Shown here in pieces: positions 19,136 to 28,097 of a DNA stretch of 64,000 nucleotides. The stretch's first letter is position 1; each line of letters starts with the position of its first letter. Origin of the DNA: Ruegeria intermedia (lineage in GTDB: Bacteria > Pseudomonadota > Alphaproteobacteria > Rhodobacterales > Rhodobacteraceae). The stretch covers positions 91,993 through 155,992 of the forward strand of contig NZ_FQVK01000007.1 of the NCBI RefSeq assembly GCF_900129345.1, given 5' to 3'. Both the position numbers and the translations under genes were made by a program. The notes beneath the pieces were generated by a model. The model did not search any database, had not been told where the DNA came from, and was given only the letters and a program-made list of their open reading frames with translations.

Positions 19136-19149
19136 TTGAGCCAAGTCAA
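19136..19149. promoter_or_regulatory. FNR/Crp-type box upstream of the YeeE/YedE gene
   Basis: TTGAGCCAAGTCAA is a perfect TTGA-N6-TCAA palindrome, the consensus half-site arrangement of FNR-type regulators. It is centred about 60 bp before the start of the transporter gene. The adjacent Crp/Fnr-family gene has the recognition helix expected to read this sequence; a global FnrL-type protein is the alternative. Confidence 0.6.
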
Positions 19150-19204
19150 GGCAAATTGAACGCAACCGGCTCAGAGTGTCGCGGAAACAACTTGCCGGTG
19201 GCCC

Positions 19205-20257
19205 TTGGTGGAACAGCTGATCGACCAGTTCGGAGAACCGCGGCTCCTGGTGTTTTCGGGGGCCGTGGTCGGCTTGCTTTTCGGCGCGGCTGCCGGCCAC
19301 TCGCGCTTTTGTCTGCGCGCCGCGACGGTTGAGGTCGCCGAACGCCGGTTCGGCCCGAAACTGGCGATCTGGCTGGTTGCCTTCAGCGCCGCGCTGGCGC
19401 TGGTGCAACTGGCGATCGTGACCGGGCACCTGGATGTAAGTTCAGCACGTCAGATCGCCGGAACGGGCAGCCTGTCGGGGGCGGTCTTCGGCGGGTTGAT
19501 GTTTGGGGTCGGCATGATACTGGCACGTGGGTGCGCCAGCCGGCTTCTGGTGCTGTCGGCCTCGGGCAACCTGCGGACCATCGTGACCGGTCTGGTGCTG
19601 ACCCTGACGGCACAGGCCGCCTATCGGGGTGTTCTGGCGCCCGCGCGGGAAATGCTGGCCGGGCTCTGGACGGTTCCGGGCGGGCCGGATCGTCTGCTGG
19701 CCGAAGCCTCGTTGCCTCTCGGGCTGGCGGCCGCATCTGCGTTGATTGTCGCGCTGATCTTTGGCCGGATCAGGGGCGCACGCCCGACTGAACTGTTTGC
19801 CGCCGCGTTGGTCGGGGCGGCGGTTTTTCTGGGCTGGATCGTCACCCATGCCATCGCCGCCGCGTCCTTCGAGGTGGTGCAGGTGCAATCCGTGACGTTC
19901 ACCGGGCCTTCGGCCGACACGCTGATGGCATTGGTCAACGAACGGAGCCTGCCGATGAGTTTCGGGCTGGGGCTGGTTCCCGGCGTGTTCGTCGGAGCCT
20001 TGGGCGTCGCGCTGCTGAAGGGCGAAGCCAGGATCCAGCGTTTCGGCGCGGATACCCCGATGGAACGCTATCTGGTCGGCGGCGTCCTGATGGGCTTTGG
20101 CAGCATGCTGGCCGGAGGCTGCGCCGTGGGCGCAGGATTGTCCGGCGGGGCCATCCTGGCCCTTACGGCCTGGGTGGCGGTGTTCTGCATGTGGATCGGC
20201 GCGGTCGCCACCCACAGCCTGCTTGATCTGCGCTGGCGGCGCGCGGCCGCGACCTGA
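19205..20257 (+). CDS. YeeE/YedE (TsuA-like) sulfur-compound transporter
   Basis: A 350-residue integral membrane protein with about nine hydrophobic segments. Two internally related halves carry the conserved Cys-containing motifs: HSRFCLRAATVEVAE near the start, ILARGCASRLL in the middle and AGGCAVGAGLSGG near the end. TsuA of this family imports thiosulfate, and SoxT relatives belong to sox operons. The start is uncertain (TTG at 19205 or GTG at 19208). A TTGA-N6-TCAA box lies 56 bp before it. It has a 350-residue counterpart (soxT) at the other end of the sox region. Confidence 0.78.
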   Translation: MVEQLIDQFGEPRLLVFSGAVVGLLFGAAAGHSRFCLRAATVEVAERRFGPKLAIWLVAFSAALALVQLAIVTGHLDVSSARQIAGTGSLSGAVFGGLMFGVGMILARGCASRLLVLSASGNLRTIVTGLVLTLTAQAAYRGVLAPAREMLAGLWTVPGGPDRLLAEASLPLGLAAASALIVALIFGRIRGARPTELFAAALVGAAVFLGWIVTHAIAAASFEVVQVQSVTFTGPSADTLMALVNERSLPMSFGLGLVPGVFVGALGVALLKGEARIQRFGADTPMERYLVGGVLMGFGSMLAGGCAVGAGLSGGAILALTAWVAVFCMWIGAVATHSLLDLRWRRAAAT

Positions 20258-20336
20258 TCCTTGTTTGGAACCCGACGCAGTGATCGCCTCGCCGCAATGA
20301 CGGCGCTGCCAGACCGGAGAACGCCCGCAAGATCCG

Positions 20337-20759
20337 TCAGTTTCCGACGGCCTCGGTGACGATGTCGCCCAGCAGAGTTTGAACCTTCTGCATCGGGCCG
20401 TCGGGGTACGTGCGGTATCCGATCAGCACCTCTCCGTCGCGTTCGGTGACGAAAATGCCGTAGGGACAGTGCTGAATGTTCATCGGATCGGCCTCCATCA
20501 CCTCGCGCGACAGGACCGCCGAGCAGAACAGGAAGATATCAGCGTTGTCGAACACCTTGGCCGAACTTCCGACATCTTCGCCGGTCCGGTTGAGCATTTC
20601 GCCGACATGGCTGACAAAGTCGATCACCAGCCCCTTGTCCACGATCGCGCTTTCGACGGCAAAGGTCGCATCGTCAAAGCTTCCGTCAAAGGGAAAGACG
20701 ACCGGATCCGCCCAGGCCGAACCGGCCGTTACCGTCAACGCCAGGAATGTGTTCTTCAT
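20337..20759 (-). CDS. DUF302-like exported protein
   Basis: A 140-residue protein with a signal peptide (MKNTFLALTVTAGSAWA-D). The body matches the DUF302 pattern: FDDATFAVESAIVDKGLVI, then a strand with NADIFLFCSAVLS, then HCPYGIFV. I start it at the ATG at 20759 behind AAAGGA, not at the longer 20777. DUF302 proteins often accompany sulfur-oxidation or cytochrome genes, but their role is unknown. It precedes no recognised partner on its own strand except fccB/soxF 94 bp upstream, so it may be the last gene of the sox transcript. Confidence 0.72.
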   Translation of the reverse strand: MKNTFLALTVTAGSAWADPVVFPFDGSFDDATFAVESAIVDKGLVIDFVSHVGEMLNRTGEDVGSSAKVFDNADIFLFCSAVLSREVMEADPMNIQHCPYGIFVTERDGEVLIGYRTYPDGPMQKVQTLLGDIVTEAVGN

Positions 20760-20852
20760 CCTCGTGGTCCTTTCCATTCAAGAGCCACAGCCCGACGGTC
20801 TGCGCCGGCGGACCGCTGGGCGCCCTCCGTTCCCGGACAGCGCCCAGTCACC

Positions 20853-22118
20853 TCACCCAAACATGTCCGAGGTGATGCCAGTGTACCACCCTTCCGACTC
20901 CTCGTAGGTCGCCTTGCGCACATCGGCGCTTTCTCCGGTCTGCGAGATGAACCCGTCGACCTTGGCAATCTTTTCCGGCGTCGCCTCGTAGGTGGCCCCG
21001 ACCTTGACCCCGTCATTGGTGTCAATCAGCGACCAGCAGGTGTTCGAGAACTTGGCCGGGAACACCTTGGACCCGGTCAGCGCCCCGCGCACGGCATTGG
21101 CGCAGACCTTGGCCTGGCTGTTGGCCGAGAACCCTGATTTCGGCATGTCCCCCTGTTGCGAGGCATCGCCCAGAACATGGATGTCCGGATCGGCCTTCGA
21201 AGACATGTCGGCGGCATTCACCGGCGCCCAATTGCCATCGGTCACGCCCGCCAGTTCGGCGATCCGGCCGGCCTTCATCGCGGGGATGACGTTGCAGACA
21301 TCCACCTTGGTTTCCTCGCCGTCGATGGTCAGCGTCATCGCGGCCGGGTCCACGCTGACATTGCCGCCGCCGAAGTCCTCTCCGATCCAGTCGATCATGC
21401 CCTCGTAATGGTTGGCCCACCCTTCCTGGAACAACGCCATCTTCGAGAACTTCGGCTTGGGATCGGCCACGATGATCTTGGCCGTCGGGTTGTTGGCCTT
21501 CAGGAAGTGGGCGACCATGGACACCCGCTCGTACGGTCCCGGCGGGCAGCGATACGGGTTGGGCGGGGCGACCATGGCAAATGTGCCGCCTTCGGGCATT
21601 GCCATCAGCTGCGCTTTCAGCAGCTCGGTCTGCGACCCGGCCTTGTAGGCATGCGGCATGGCGTTCTGCGCCGAGATGTCCCATCCCGGCACCGCGCCAT
21701 CCACGAAATCGATGCCGGGGCTGAGGATCAGCTTGTCATAGGGAAGGCTTCCGCCCCCGGCCAGCGCCACCGTCCTGGCATCACGGTCCACCCCGATGGC
21801 CCAGTCATGCACCACGTTGACGCCGCCGGCCGCCAGCCCGCCATAGCTGTGGCCGAGGTCTTCCATGTCCTTGAACCCGCCCAGATACAGGTTCGAGAAA
21901 AAGCAGGTATAGTAGCGGCGCGTCGGTTCGACCAAGGTGACGTCGATGGCACCCTTGCTGTCCTTGGCGATGTAGCGCGCGGCGGTGGCCCCGCCGGCCC
22001 CGCCGCCGATCACGACGACCCGCGGCTTGCCGTGGCCGTCCGCAAGAACCGCCGGGGCGGCCAACGACGCCGTGACAAGCGCCGTCTTTCCCAGAAATGC
22101 GCGTCTGTCCATCTTCAT
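20853..22118 (-). CDS. soxF: Sulfide dehydrogenase flavoprotein subunit (flavocytochrome c, SoxF)
   Basis: A 421-residue FAD protein that oxidises sulfide in the periplasm with the adjacent cytochrome SoxE. A Tat leader DRRAFLGKTALVTASLA is present. The FAD-binding fold begins with VVVIGGGAGGATAA. RYYTCFFSN holds the cysteine that covalently binds FAD in flavocytochrome c. The redox-active Cys pair is represented by YRCPPGPYE and SNTCWSLI. The family C-terminal domain is complete (QTGESADVRKATYEES). It is the last sox gene on this strand after soxE, in the order soxCDEF of Paracoccus. Confidence 0.9.
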   Translation of the reverse strand: MKMDRRAFLGKTALVTASLAAPAVLADGHGKPRVVVIGGGAGGATAARYIAKDSKGAIDVTLVEPTRRYYTCFFSNLYLGGFKDMEDLGHSYGGLAAGGVNVVHDWAIGVDRDARTVALAGGGSLPYDKLILSPGIDFVDGAVPGWDISAQNAMPHAYKAGSQTELLKAQLMAMPEGGTFAMVAPPNPYRCPPGPYERVSMVAHFLKANNPTAKIIVADPKPKFSKMALFQEGWANHYEGMIDWIGEDFGGGNVSVDPAAMTLTIDGEETKVDVCNVIPAMKAGRIAELAGVTDGNWAPVNAADMSSKADPDIHVLGDASQQGDMPKSGFSANSQAKVCANAVRGALTGSKVFPAKFSNTCWSLIDTNDGVKVGATYEATPEKIAKVDGFISQTGESADVRKATYEESEGWYTGITSDMFG

Positions 22119-22142
22119 TTGCAGTCTCCTCCCTGCAGTGCC

Positions 22143-22853
22143 TCAGTTTTCGAGGCGGTTGAAATACGCCGCGAGCGCGGCGATTTCCTCGTCATTGAGA
22201 CGCCCGGCCATCATCTGCATGACCGGATGCTGACGCTGTTTGTTCTTGTATGCGTGCATCGCAATGACAAAGTCTTCTTCAGGCCACAGCACGATCGACG
22301 GAATACCGTCATCGCCCCCATCCTTTTGATGGCAGGTCGTGCATTCGCTGCTCAGGTATTCGCCGTATTCCGGGTCACCCTGGATCGCCAGGATCGCCGG
22401 GTCCAGGTCATGATCGGTGGCCGTGGCCGTGGGGTCGGCTTCGGGGATGTTCGCCGGATCGTCCGAAAACAGCCGGAGATAGGCGATCACGTCTTGACGG
22501 TCCTTGGCATCCTTGATCCCCCGAAAACTCATGCGCGTTCCCGAAGCATAGGACCGTGGATTTTCCAAAAACGCATCCAGCGTATCGGCGTGCCATTCCA
22601 GCCCGCTCGCCCCGGCGCGCCGGAAGCTTTTGGAATACTTGAACCCCTCGATACCAGCCGCCGGCCGGCCGAACAACTCGTTCAGATGCGGGCCAATCCG
22701 GTTCTTTGCCCCGTCGCCCACCTGATGACATCCCTTGCACTGGTCGAACACCACCTTGCCGGCCTCGGCATCACCCAGAACATCGGCAGCCACGGCGGTT
22801 GAGACCACCGTGGCACACGCCAAAAGGACTACTCTCAGCACCCGTTGCATCAT
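22143..22853 (-). CDS. soxE: Dihaem c-type cytochrome SoxE (partner of SoxF)
   Basis: A 236-residue exported cytochrome (signal peptide about 1-23, VVSTAVAA-D). Two haem attachment motifs are visible: CKGCH at about 39-43 and CTTCH in the second half, with distal methionine candidates in GTRMSFRG and HPVMQMMAG. The first domain is a class I cytochrome close to SoxD/FccA types. It starts at the ATG directly abutting the soxD stop (22854-22856) and is followed after 24 bp by soxF, so it forms the SoxEF sulfide dehydrogenase. Confidence 0.88.
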   Translation of the reverse strand: MMQRVLRVVLLACATVVSTAVAADVLGDAEAGKVVFDQCKGCHQVGDGAKNRIGPHLNELFGRPAAGIEGFKYSKSFRRAGASGLEWHADTLDAFLENPRSYASGTRMSFRGIKDAKDRQDVIAYLRLFSDDPANIPEADPTATATDHDLDPAILAIQGDPEYGEYLSSECTTCHQKDGGDDGIPSIVLWPEEDFVIAMHAYKNKQRQHPVMQMMAGRLNDEEIAALAAYFNRLEN

Positions 22854-24122
22854 CTACTCGCCGAATGTCGCAAGATAGGCATTGAGCGCCGCGCGGTCCT
22901 GTTCCTTCTTCAGCCCGGCAAAACTCATCTTGGTACCCGTCATGTAGGCTTTCGGCTTAGCAAGGAACGCGTCCAGCGCGGCCTGGTCCCAGATCCGGCC
23001 TTCTTCGTTGGCTTGCTTGAAAACCGACGAGTAGCCGAACCCGTCAACCGACCCGATGGTACGCCCGATCAGACCGTTCAGGTGCGGGCCGGTCTTGTTC
23101 TTGGCACCGTCCCCTACCTGGTGGCAGGCCGAGCACTTCTTGAACACCTTCTTGCCGGCGGCGATCAGTTCGGCATCACCGGCGTCGGCCGCATCCGCGG
23201 AAGCGACTTCTTCCGCCGTCGCGTTGGCCGCCGTGAATGTGGGCGTTTCAGAGGTGTCGGCGGAGTTCATGACCGAGTCGCCGCCATGGTCCGGCGTCAC
23301 ATCCAGGAAAGTCGCGCGCTTGGTAATCTCGACACTGTCCTTGCAGTTTTCCATGCAGGGTTCGGTACGCCATTCCGCATATTCCCGCTGCGGCCGGTCG
23401 TCGATCACGAACCCGTCCCGGTTGGGCATCTCGAACGTCGCCAGATTGTCCTGGTTCAGCTCGAACTCGTCATCGACCAGATCGTTGGAATACAGAATGT
23501 AGGCCACGATCGCATAGGTCTCGTCTGCGCTGAGCGTTCCGGCCTCGCCAAAGGGCATCGACCGATGCACATAGTCCCAGACCGTGGTCAGGTAGGGCCA
23601 GTATGACCCGACCGTCTTGACCGGGTCTTCGTCGGCCAGCGTGCCGAACCCGCCGGCCAGAACCGGCCAGTTGTCCACGCCTTCGGCAAAGTCGCCATGG
23701 CAGGCCGCGCATTTTTCGGCGAAAACTTCCTCGCCGGTGGACACATCGCCCGACCCCTCGGGCAGGCCGCGCCCGTCGGGCAACACGTCCACGTCCCAGG
23801 CCGCGATCTCTTCGGGCAGGGCCGGACGGCCCAGGCCGAAGGCGCCCTCATGCGCCGCGACGGGCTCGCCCCCGGCAACCGTGTTGCCGGCCTTGCTTTC
23901 CAACTCGGCCAGACGGGTCTCGAGCTCGGCCAGCCGGGCCGCGCTGGCTTCGGCCTCGGTCAGCGCCGCGGCCTTTTGCGCCTCGACCTGTGCGAGACGC
24001 GTCTGCAGCGTCTCGATCTGGCTGTCGCCGTATCCGCGGTTCGCGACTGCAACCGCGACACTGCACACCAGGGCGATCCCGCCGAAAACGGGAAGATAGA
24101 TGCCACTAAGAGACTTCGACAT
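22854..24122 (-). CDS. soxD: Cytochrome subunit SoxD of sulfane dehydrogenase SoxCD, with membrane anchor and coiled coil
   Basis: A 422-residue protein. SoxD is the dihaem cytochrome that takes electrons from SoxC when sulfane sulfur on SoxY is oxidised. Haem motifs are CAACH (about 137-141) and CSACH (about 335-339), each with a later Met ligand (GTKMSFAG for the second). The N-terminus has one hydrophobic segment (GIYLPVFGGIALVCSVAVAV) followed by a heptad-type coiled coil (about 31-74, rich in Leu, Ala and Glu). This suggests a membrane-anchored oligomer. I start it at 24122, overlapping the soxC stop by 17 bp; the longer frame lies within soxC. Confidence 0.88.
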   Translation of the reverse strand: MSKSLSGIYLPVFGGIALVCSVAVAVANRGYGDSQIETLQTRLAQVEAQKAAALTEAEASAARLAELETRLAELESKAGNTVAGGEPVAAHEGAFGLGRPALPEEIAAWDVDVLPDGRGLPEGSGDVSTGEEVFAEKCAACHGDFAEGVDNWPVLAGGFGTLADEDPVKTVGSYWPYLTTVWDYVHRSMPFGEAGTLSADETYAIVAYILYSNDLVDDEFELNQDNLATFEMPNRDGFVIDDRPQREYAEWRTEPCMENCKDSVEITKRATFLDVTPDHGGDSVMNSADTSETPTFTAANATAEEVASADAADAGDAELIAAGKKVFKKCSACHQVGDGAKNKTGPHLNGLIGRTIGSVDGFGYSSVFKQANEEGRIWDQAALDAFLAKPKAYMTGTKMSFAGLKKEQDRAALNAYLATFGE

Positions 24123-25377
24123 TTTCGGCGATCCCTTCTGCGTTGACGTACCAGGTCTGGATACAGTTGTTGTGATAAACCGAGTTTTCGCCGCGCTTCT
24201 CGCGCAGTTGGTCCTTGGTCGGCTGGACATAGCCGGTTTCGTCCATCGCGCGGCTCTGCAGCAGCATCGGAGAACCGTCCCACTCGGTATCCAGATAGAA
24301 ACGGGTCAGCGCCTTGGTATCCAGCTGCTTGCCCAGGCGCGCGGTCTCCCAGGTGATGCCACCATCCTTCGAGACATCGACCCGCGTGATGCGTCCGTGA
24401 CCGGACCACGCCAGGCCGGAAATCACCAGCGGCCCCTTGCCGTGCCTGATCGGCATCTGCGGGCTGGGCGAGGTGATGACCGATTTCGCATCCATCACCC
24501 AGGTCCATTTCCGGGCGGTGCCATCGGCGTAGACATCCGTGTATTTCGACGTCTCCTCGCGGCTTTCCACGGCGGCATCCGTCACTTCGATCCGGCGCAG
24601 CCACTTGACCCACATGTTGCCCTCCCAGCCCGGAACCACCAGCCGGACCGGATAGCCATGCTCCATCCGCAGCGCCTCGCCATTGGCCTTGAAGGCGACG
24701 AGGACGTCGTCCAGCGCCTTCTCCATCGGGATCGAACGGCCATTCGACGAGGCGTCGGCGCCCTCGACATAGACCCATTTGTCCGACAGGTCTCCGGCGG
24801 CGTCCAAGCCGGCCTCTTGCAGCAGGACGCGCAGCGGGACACCGGCATATTCCATGTTGTGGATCATGCCATGGGTGAACTGGACGCCGTTCAGCTGCGC
24901 CCCGGCCCATTCCATGCCCGTATTGGCCGCGCATTCGCAGAAATAGACGTGGTTTTCCCGCGGGAACCGCTCGAGGTCGTCATAGGTGAAGACCAGCGGC
25001 CGATCGACCAAGCCGTTGATCATCAGGCGGTAATCCTGCTTGCTCAACTCGATCGCGCCGGAATGGTGCCGCTCGAAGGCGCAGCCCTGAGGCGTAATGG
25101 TGCCGTCCAGCGCATGGATCGGCGTGAAGTTGATCGACGAGATCGGCGAGGCGGTCAGCCATTCAACGTTGCGCCGCACGACGTCGCTTTCAAAGCGGAT
25201 CGGCAGACCATAAGGCGTTTCATCGACACCGGCGCCGGTGTACGAAGCCCAATCCTGCAATTCGGTGATCAGCGGGTCCGCCTCCTGCGCCGCGACCGAC
25301 CCCGCGACCGATCCTGCGGCGATCGCGGCGCCGCCTCGCAGAAAGGCGCGGCGGGAAGGCTTGAACATATCATCCAT
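24106..25377 (-). CDS. soxC: SoxC molybdenum subunit of sulfane dehydrogenase
   Basis: A 423-residue Mo-cofactor protein that, with SoxD, oxidises the sulfane sulfur bound to SoxY by six electrons in the Sox cycle. A Tat leader (KPSRRAFLRGGAAIAAG) is present. The molybdenum-ligating cysteine lies in YFCECAANTGMEW (about 151-163). The sulfite-oxidase-like dimer domain forms the C-terminal 150 residues (AWSGHGRITRVDVSKDGG, the usual start of its Ig-like fold). It lies between soxB and soxD with tight spacing (23 bp) as in Paracoccus pantotrophus. Confidence 0.92.
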   Translation of the reverse strand: MDDMFKPSRRAFLRGGAAIAAGSVAGSVAAQEADPLITELQDWASYTGAGVDETPYGLPIRFESDVVRRNVEWLTASPISSINFTPIHALDGTITPQGCAFERHHSGAIELSKQDYRLMINGLVDRPLVFTYDDLERFPRENHVYFCECAANTGMEWAGAQLNGVQFTHGMIHNMEYAGVPLRVLLQEAGLDAAGDLSDKWVYVEGADASSNGRSIPMEKALDDVLVAFKANGEALRMEHGYPVRLVVPGWEGNMWVKWLRRIEVTDAAVESREETSKYTDVYADGTARKWTWVMDAKSVITSPSPQMPIRHGKGPLVISGLAWSGHGRITRVDVSKDGGITWETARLGKQLDTKALTRFYLDTEWDGSPMLLQSRAMDETGYVQPTKDQLREKRGENSVYHNNCIQTWYVNAEGIAENVEVS

Positions 25378-25399
25378 GTCTCAAGTTCTCCAGGTAGTG

Positions 25400-27097
25400 T
25401 CAGACGCCCACGACGTCGACGTTGGTATTTTCCTGAACCGTGACGGTTCCAAGCTTGCGGATATGGCTTTCGACCACGTCCCAGATCTGCGGCCCCTCGG
25501 TGCCTTCATTGACCGAGGCCCAGCCCGCCACGACATAATTTCTGGATGCGTCGATCGGCTCGCCGGTCTTCAGCAGGGTCATGTTCGAGATCCGCTCGCC
25601 CTGCGGCTTGGACACGTCGATCCGGTACCCAAGCCCACCGGTGCGCACCATGTCGCCGCCCTGCTGATAATAGGGGTCGGGGTTGAAGATGTTGTCGGCC
25701 ACGTCTTCCAGAACCACCTTCAGGAATTCGCCGGTCATCTCGGTCCGGTAGGCCTGGCCGTAGGTCATCGAAGTCACGCCGAAGATGTCCTCGCGGGTGA
25801 TGTCCTGCCCCGGTATCAGCGACGGCCCCCAGCGTACGCCGGGGCTGAGCGCGATTTCCGCTTCGCGCTCGCTCAGCAGCGCGTCGCAGATCAGGTCATC
25901 CCAGGTGCCGTTGAAATTGCCCCGGCGGTACAAAAGGCTGTCGGTCTGGCCGATCACCTCGGACATCTCGTCCAGATAGGGCGCGCGCTGTTCGTCGATC
26001 AGGGCTGCAACCTCGGGGTCGGGCGCGATCACGTCCGAGAAGATCGGGATCAGCTTGGTGCGATAGCCCATCATCCGGCCATCGCGGATGTCCAGATCCA
26101 CCCGGCTGACGAATTTGCCGTTCGACCCCGACGCCACGATGATCGTTTCCCCCACCAGCACCGGCTCGGGCAGGGCGTCATGGGTATGGCCCGACAGGAT
26201 CACATCGATCCCCGGCACCACGCTGGCCATCTTCTTGTCGACGTCAAAGCCGTTGTGGCTGAGAACCACGACGCATTCCGCACCGGCGGCGCGCACCTCT
26301 TCGACCATCTGCGCCATGTGTTCGTCGCGGATGCCGAACGCGTATTCGGGGAACATCCAGCCGGGATTGGCGATCGGCATGTACGGGAAGGCCTGGCCGA
26401 TCACGGCGATCTTGGTGCCGCCCCGCTCGAACATCTGATAGGGCGGGAACAGCTCGGCCGGTTCGTCCCATTCCGCATCGAAGATGTTCTGGCCAAGGGC
26501 GGCAAAAGGCAGCTGTTCGACCAGTTCGGCCACGCGGTCGCTGCCCAGGGTGAATTCCCAGTGGAAGGTCATCGCATCCGGCCGCAAGGCGTTCATGACG
26601 TTGACCATGTCCTGGCCTTGGGTCTTCAGGCAGGTGTAGGACCCGTGCCAGGTGTCGCCCCCGTCCAGCAGGATCGCATCGGGACGGTCGGCGCGAATGG
26701 CGTTGATCACGGTCGCCACGCGGTCCAGCCCGCCAACCCGGCCATAGGCCTTGGCCAGCGCGGCAAAATCGTCGGACGTCAGGGCATAGTGACTGGGGCT
26801 GCCATCCGCGATCCCGTAGAGCCTGCGGAAATCGGCCCCCGTGACATGCGGCACGACGCCTTTGTTGGCCCCTACCCCGATATTGACCGACGGCTCGCGG
26901 AAATAGATCGGCTTGAGCTGTGCGTGAATGTCGGTGATATGGATCAGCGACACATTGCCGAAGGTTTCGAACTCCAGCAATTGGCCCTGGGTCAAGGACT
27001 GCTGCGCGGCCAGCCGGGCCCAGTTGCCGAAGCCGGATGCGCCCACCAGCGCCGAGGCTGCCATGGAAACCTGCAGAAAGTCACGTCTTGAGATCAT
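25400..27097 (-). CDS. soxB: SoxB thiosulfohydrolase
   Basis: A 565-residue periplasmic enzyme that hydrolyses the terminal sulfone from SoxY-bound S-thiosulfonate, releasing sulfate. A Tat leader (ISRRDFLQVSMAA) precedes the metallophosphatase-type domain, with the dinuclear Mn ligands in IHITDIHAQL (about 55-64), LDGGDTWHGS and SHNGFDVDKK, and the SGHTHDALP motif. The 5'-nucleotidase C-terminal domain follows. The length is normal for SoxB. It heads the soxBCDEF transcript, preceded by an ATTCAC/GTGAAT inverted repeat and a terminator hairpin that ends soxXYZA. Confidence 0.95.
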   Translation of the reverse strand: MISRRDFLQVSMAASALVGASGFGNWARLAAQQSLTQGQLLEFETFGNVSLIHITDIHAQLKPIYFREPSVNIGVGANKGVVPHVTGADFRRLYGIADGSPSHYALTSDDFAALAKAYGRVGGLDRVATVINAIRADRPDAILLDGGDTWHGSYTCLKTQGQDMVNVMNALRPDAMTFHWEFTLGSDRVAELVEQLPFAALGQNIFDAEWDEPAELFPPYQMFERGGTKIAVIGQAFPYMPIANPGWMFPEYAFGIRDEHMAQMVEEVRAAGAECVVVLSHNGFDVDKKMASVVPGIDVILSGHTHDALPEPVLVGETIIVASGSNGKFVSRVDLDIRDGRMMGYRTKLIPIFSDVIAPDPEVAALIDEQRAPYLDEMSEVIGQTDSLLYRRGNFNGTWDDLICDALLSEREAEIALSPGVRWGPSLIPGQDITREDIFGVTSMTYGQAYRTEMTGEFLKVVLEDVADNIFNPDPYYQQGGDMVRTGGLGYRIDVSKPQGERISNMTLLKTGEPIDASRNYVVAGWASVNEGTEGPQIWDVVESHIRKLGTVTVQENTNVDVVGV

Positions 27098-27111
27098 CTG
27101 TTGCGCCCTTG

Positions 27112-27133
27112 ATTCACATTTAAATTAGTGAAT
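27112..27133. promoter_or_regulatory. Inverted repeat before soxB, possible SoxR operator
   Basis: ATTCAC at 27112-27117 and GTGAAT at 27128-27133 form an inverted repeat with a 10-bp AT-rich centre (ATTC-N14-GAAT counting outer half-sites), 15 bp upstream of the soxB start. The half-sites match the ATTC/GAAT elements of ArsR/BigR-type sulfur repressors such as SqrR, but the spacing is longer than the usual N8. It may also cover a promoter. Confidence 0.45.
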
Positions 27134-27140
27134 ATTTCAG

Positions 27141-27176
27141 GAAAGAAATACCCGCACCAGACGATCCGGTGCGGGT
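27141..27176 (-). terminator. Hairpin downstream of soxA
   Basis: ACCCGCACC (27150-27158) pairs perfectly with GGTGCGGGT (27168-27176) across a 9-base loop. On the minus strand the stem is followed by ATTTCTTTC, a T-rich tail. It lies directly downstream of the soxA stop (27183) and before the soxB promoter region, so it likely ends or attenuates soxXYZA before soxBCDEF. Confidence 0.6.
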
Positions 27177-27182
27177 GTTCGG

Positions 27183-28028
27183 TTACTGGCGGACCGCCGG
27201 GGTTTCGACCGACAGACCATTTCCGCGCGAAGCCACGTACAGTTCGAGGGCTCGGAATTCGTCCGACCCTTCGGCAAAGGTTTCGGCCCGCGTATCGCGG
27301 ATGCAGCCGCGGAACCGGTTGTGGCGCGAGATCAGCTTGGCCTGTTTCAGACGATAGGTCGGAAAGCCATTGATCATGCCCTGGCTCAGGTGGTCGGCCC
27401 GGATCATGTTGCCGTAATTCTCTTCGTGGCAATTGGCGCAGCTCAGTTCCAACTGGCCATACCGGGTATAATACATCTCCTTGCCCTGCTCCCAGTAGGG
27501 CGCAGCGGGTCCGTCAATGGCCACGTTCATCGGCATGCCGCGCGACTGCAGGCCGATCAGCGCCACCATGCCCTGCATGTCGGCACCCGACCATTTCCAG
27601 GCGTCGGCCTCCATGCGCTCGGTCCGGCATTCGTTGATCAGGTCTTCCATCACCACCAGCTTGCCGGTTTCGGGGTCAACCTTGGGCATCTGCGCGGTCA
27701 GCCCGGCAAAGCTTTCGACCCCGTCATGGCATGAGGCACAGCTTTTTCCGGCGGCTCCGTCCACGGTTTCATAAACATCGGCAGCCTGATCCACGAAAAT
27801 CATGGCCGGATTGTCGAAATCGTCGATCTGCAGCGCCTGCGTCTCGTCGGTGCGGAAATGCCAGCCGGAATAGATCGTGTCCAGGTTTTCCAGATGCTCG
27901 GGCGCCTTGGCGACCGAGATCATCTCGATCTCGCCGTTGATGATCAGCTTGTCGTCATCCGGGTCCGCCATGACCGCAGCCGGCATGGCCATCATCGCAA
28001 TGGCAGCCGTCAAAGCCTTGAAATTCAT
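27183..28028 (-). CDS. soxA: SoxA dihaem cytochrome c, subunit of SoxAX
   Basis: A 281-residue exported cytochrome. SoxAX couples thiosulfate to the SoxY cysteine. The signal peptide spans about 1-21 (MMAMPAAVMA-D). Two haem motifs are present, CASCH (about 77-81) and CANCH (about 179-183), so this is the dihaem type. The cysteine in RFRGCIRDTRAE (about 222-233) is the active-site Cys that carries the persulfide ligand and receives thiosulfate. It follows soxZ, and a terminator hairpin lies immediately downstream. Confidence 0.93.
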   Translation of the reverse strand: MNFKALTAAIAMMAMPAAVMADPDDDKLIINGEIEMISVAKAPEHLENLDTIYSGWHFRTDETQALQIDDFDNPAMIFVDQAADVYETVDGAAGKSCASCHDGVESFAGLTAQMPKVDPETGKLVVMEDLINECRTERMEADAWKWSGADMQGMVALIGLQSRGMPMNVAIDGPAAPYWEQGKEMYYTRYGQLELSCANCHEENYGNMIRADHLSQGMINGFPTYRLKQAKLISRHNRFRGCIRDTRAETFAEGSDEFRALELYVASRGNGLSVETPAVRQ

Positions 28029-28097
28029 TCGGTTTCCTCCCTTGGTCGATCGGCGCCCTGAACCGCCTGGGCGCCGGTCTGCCGAATTGCCGAGCCG

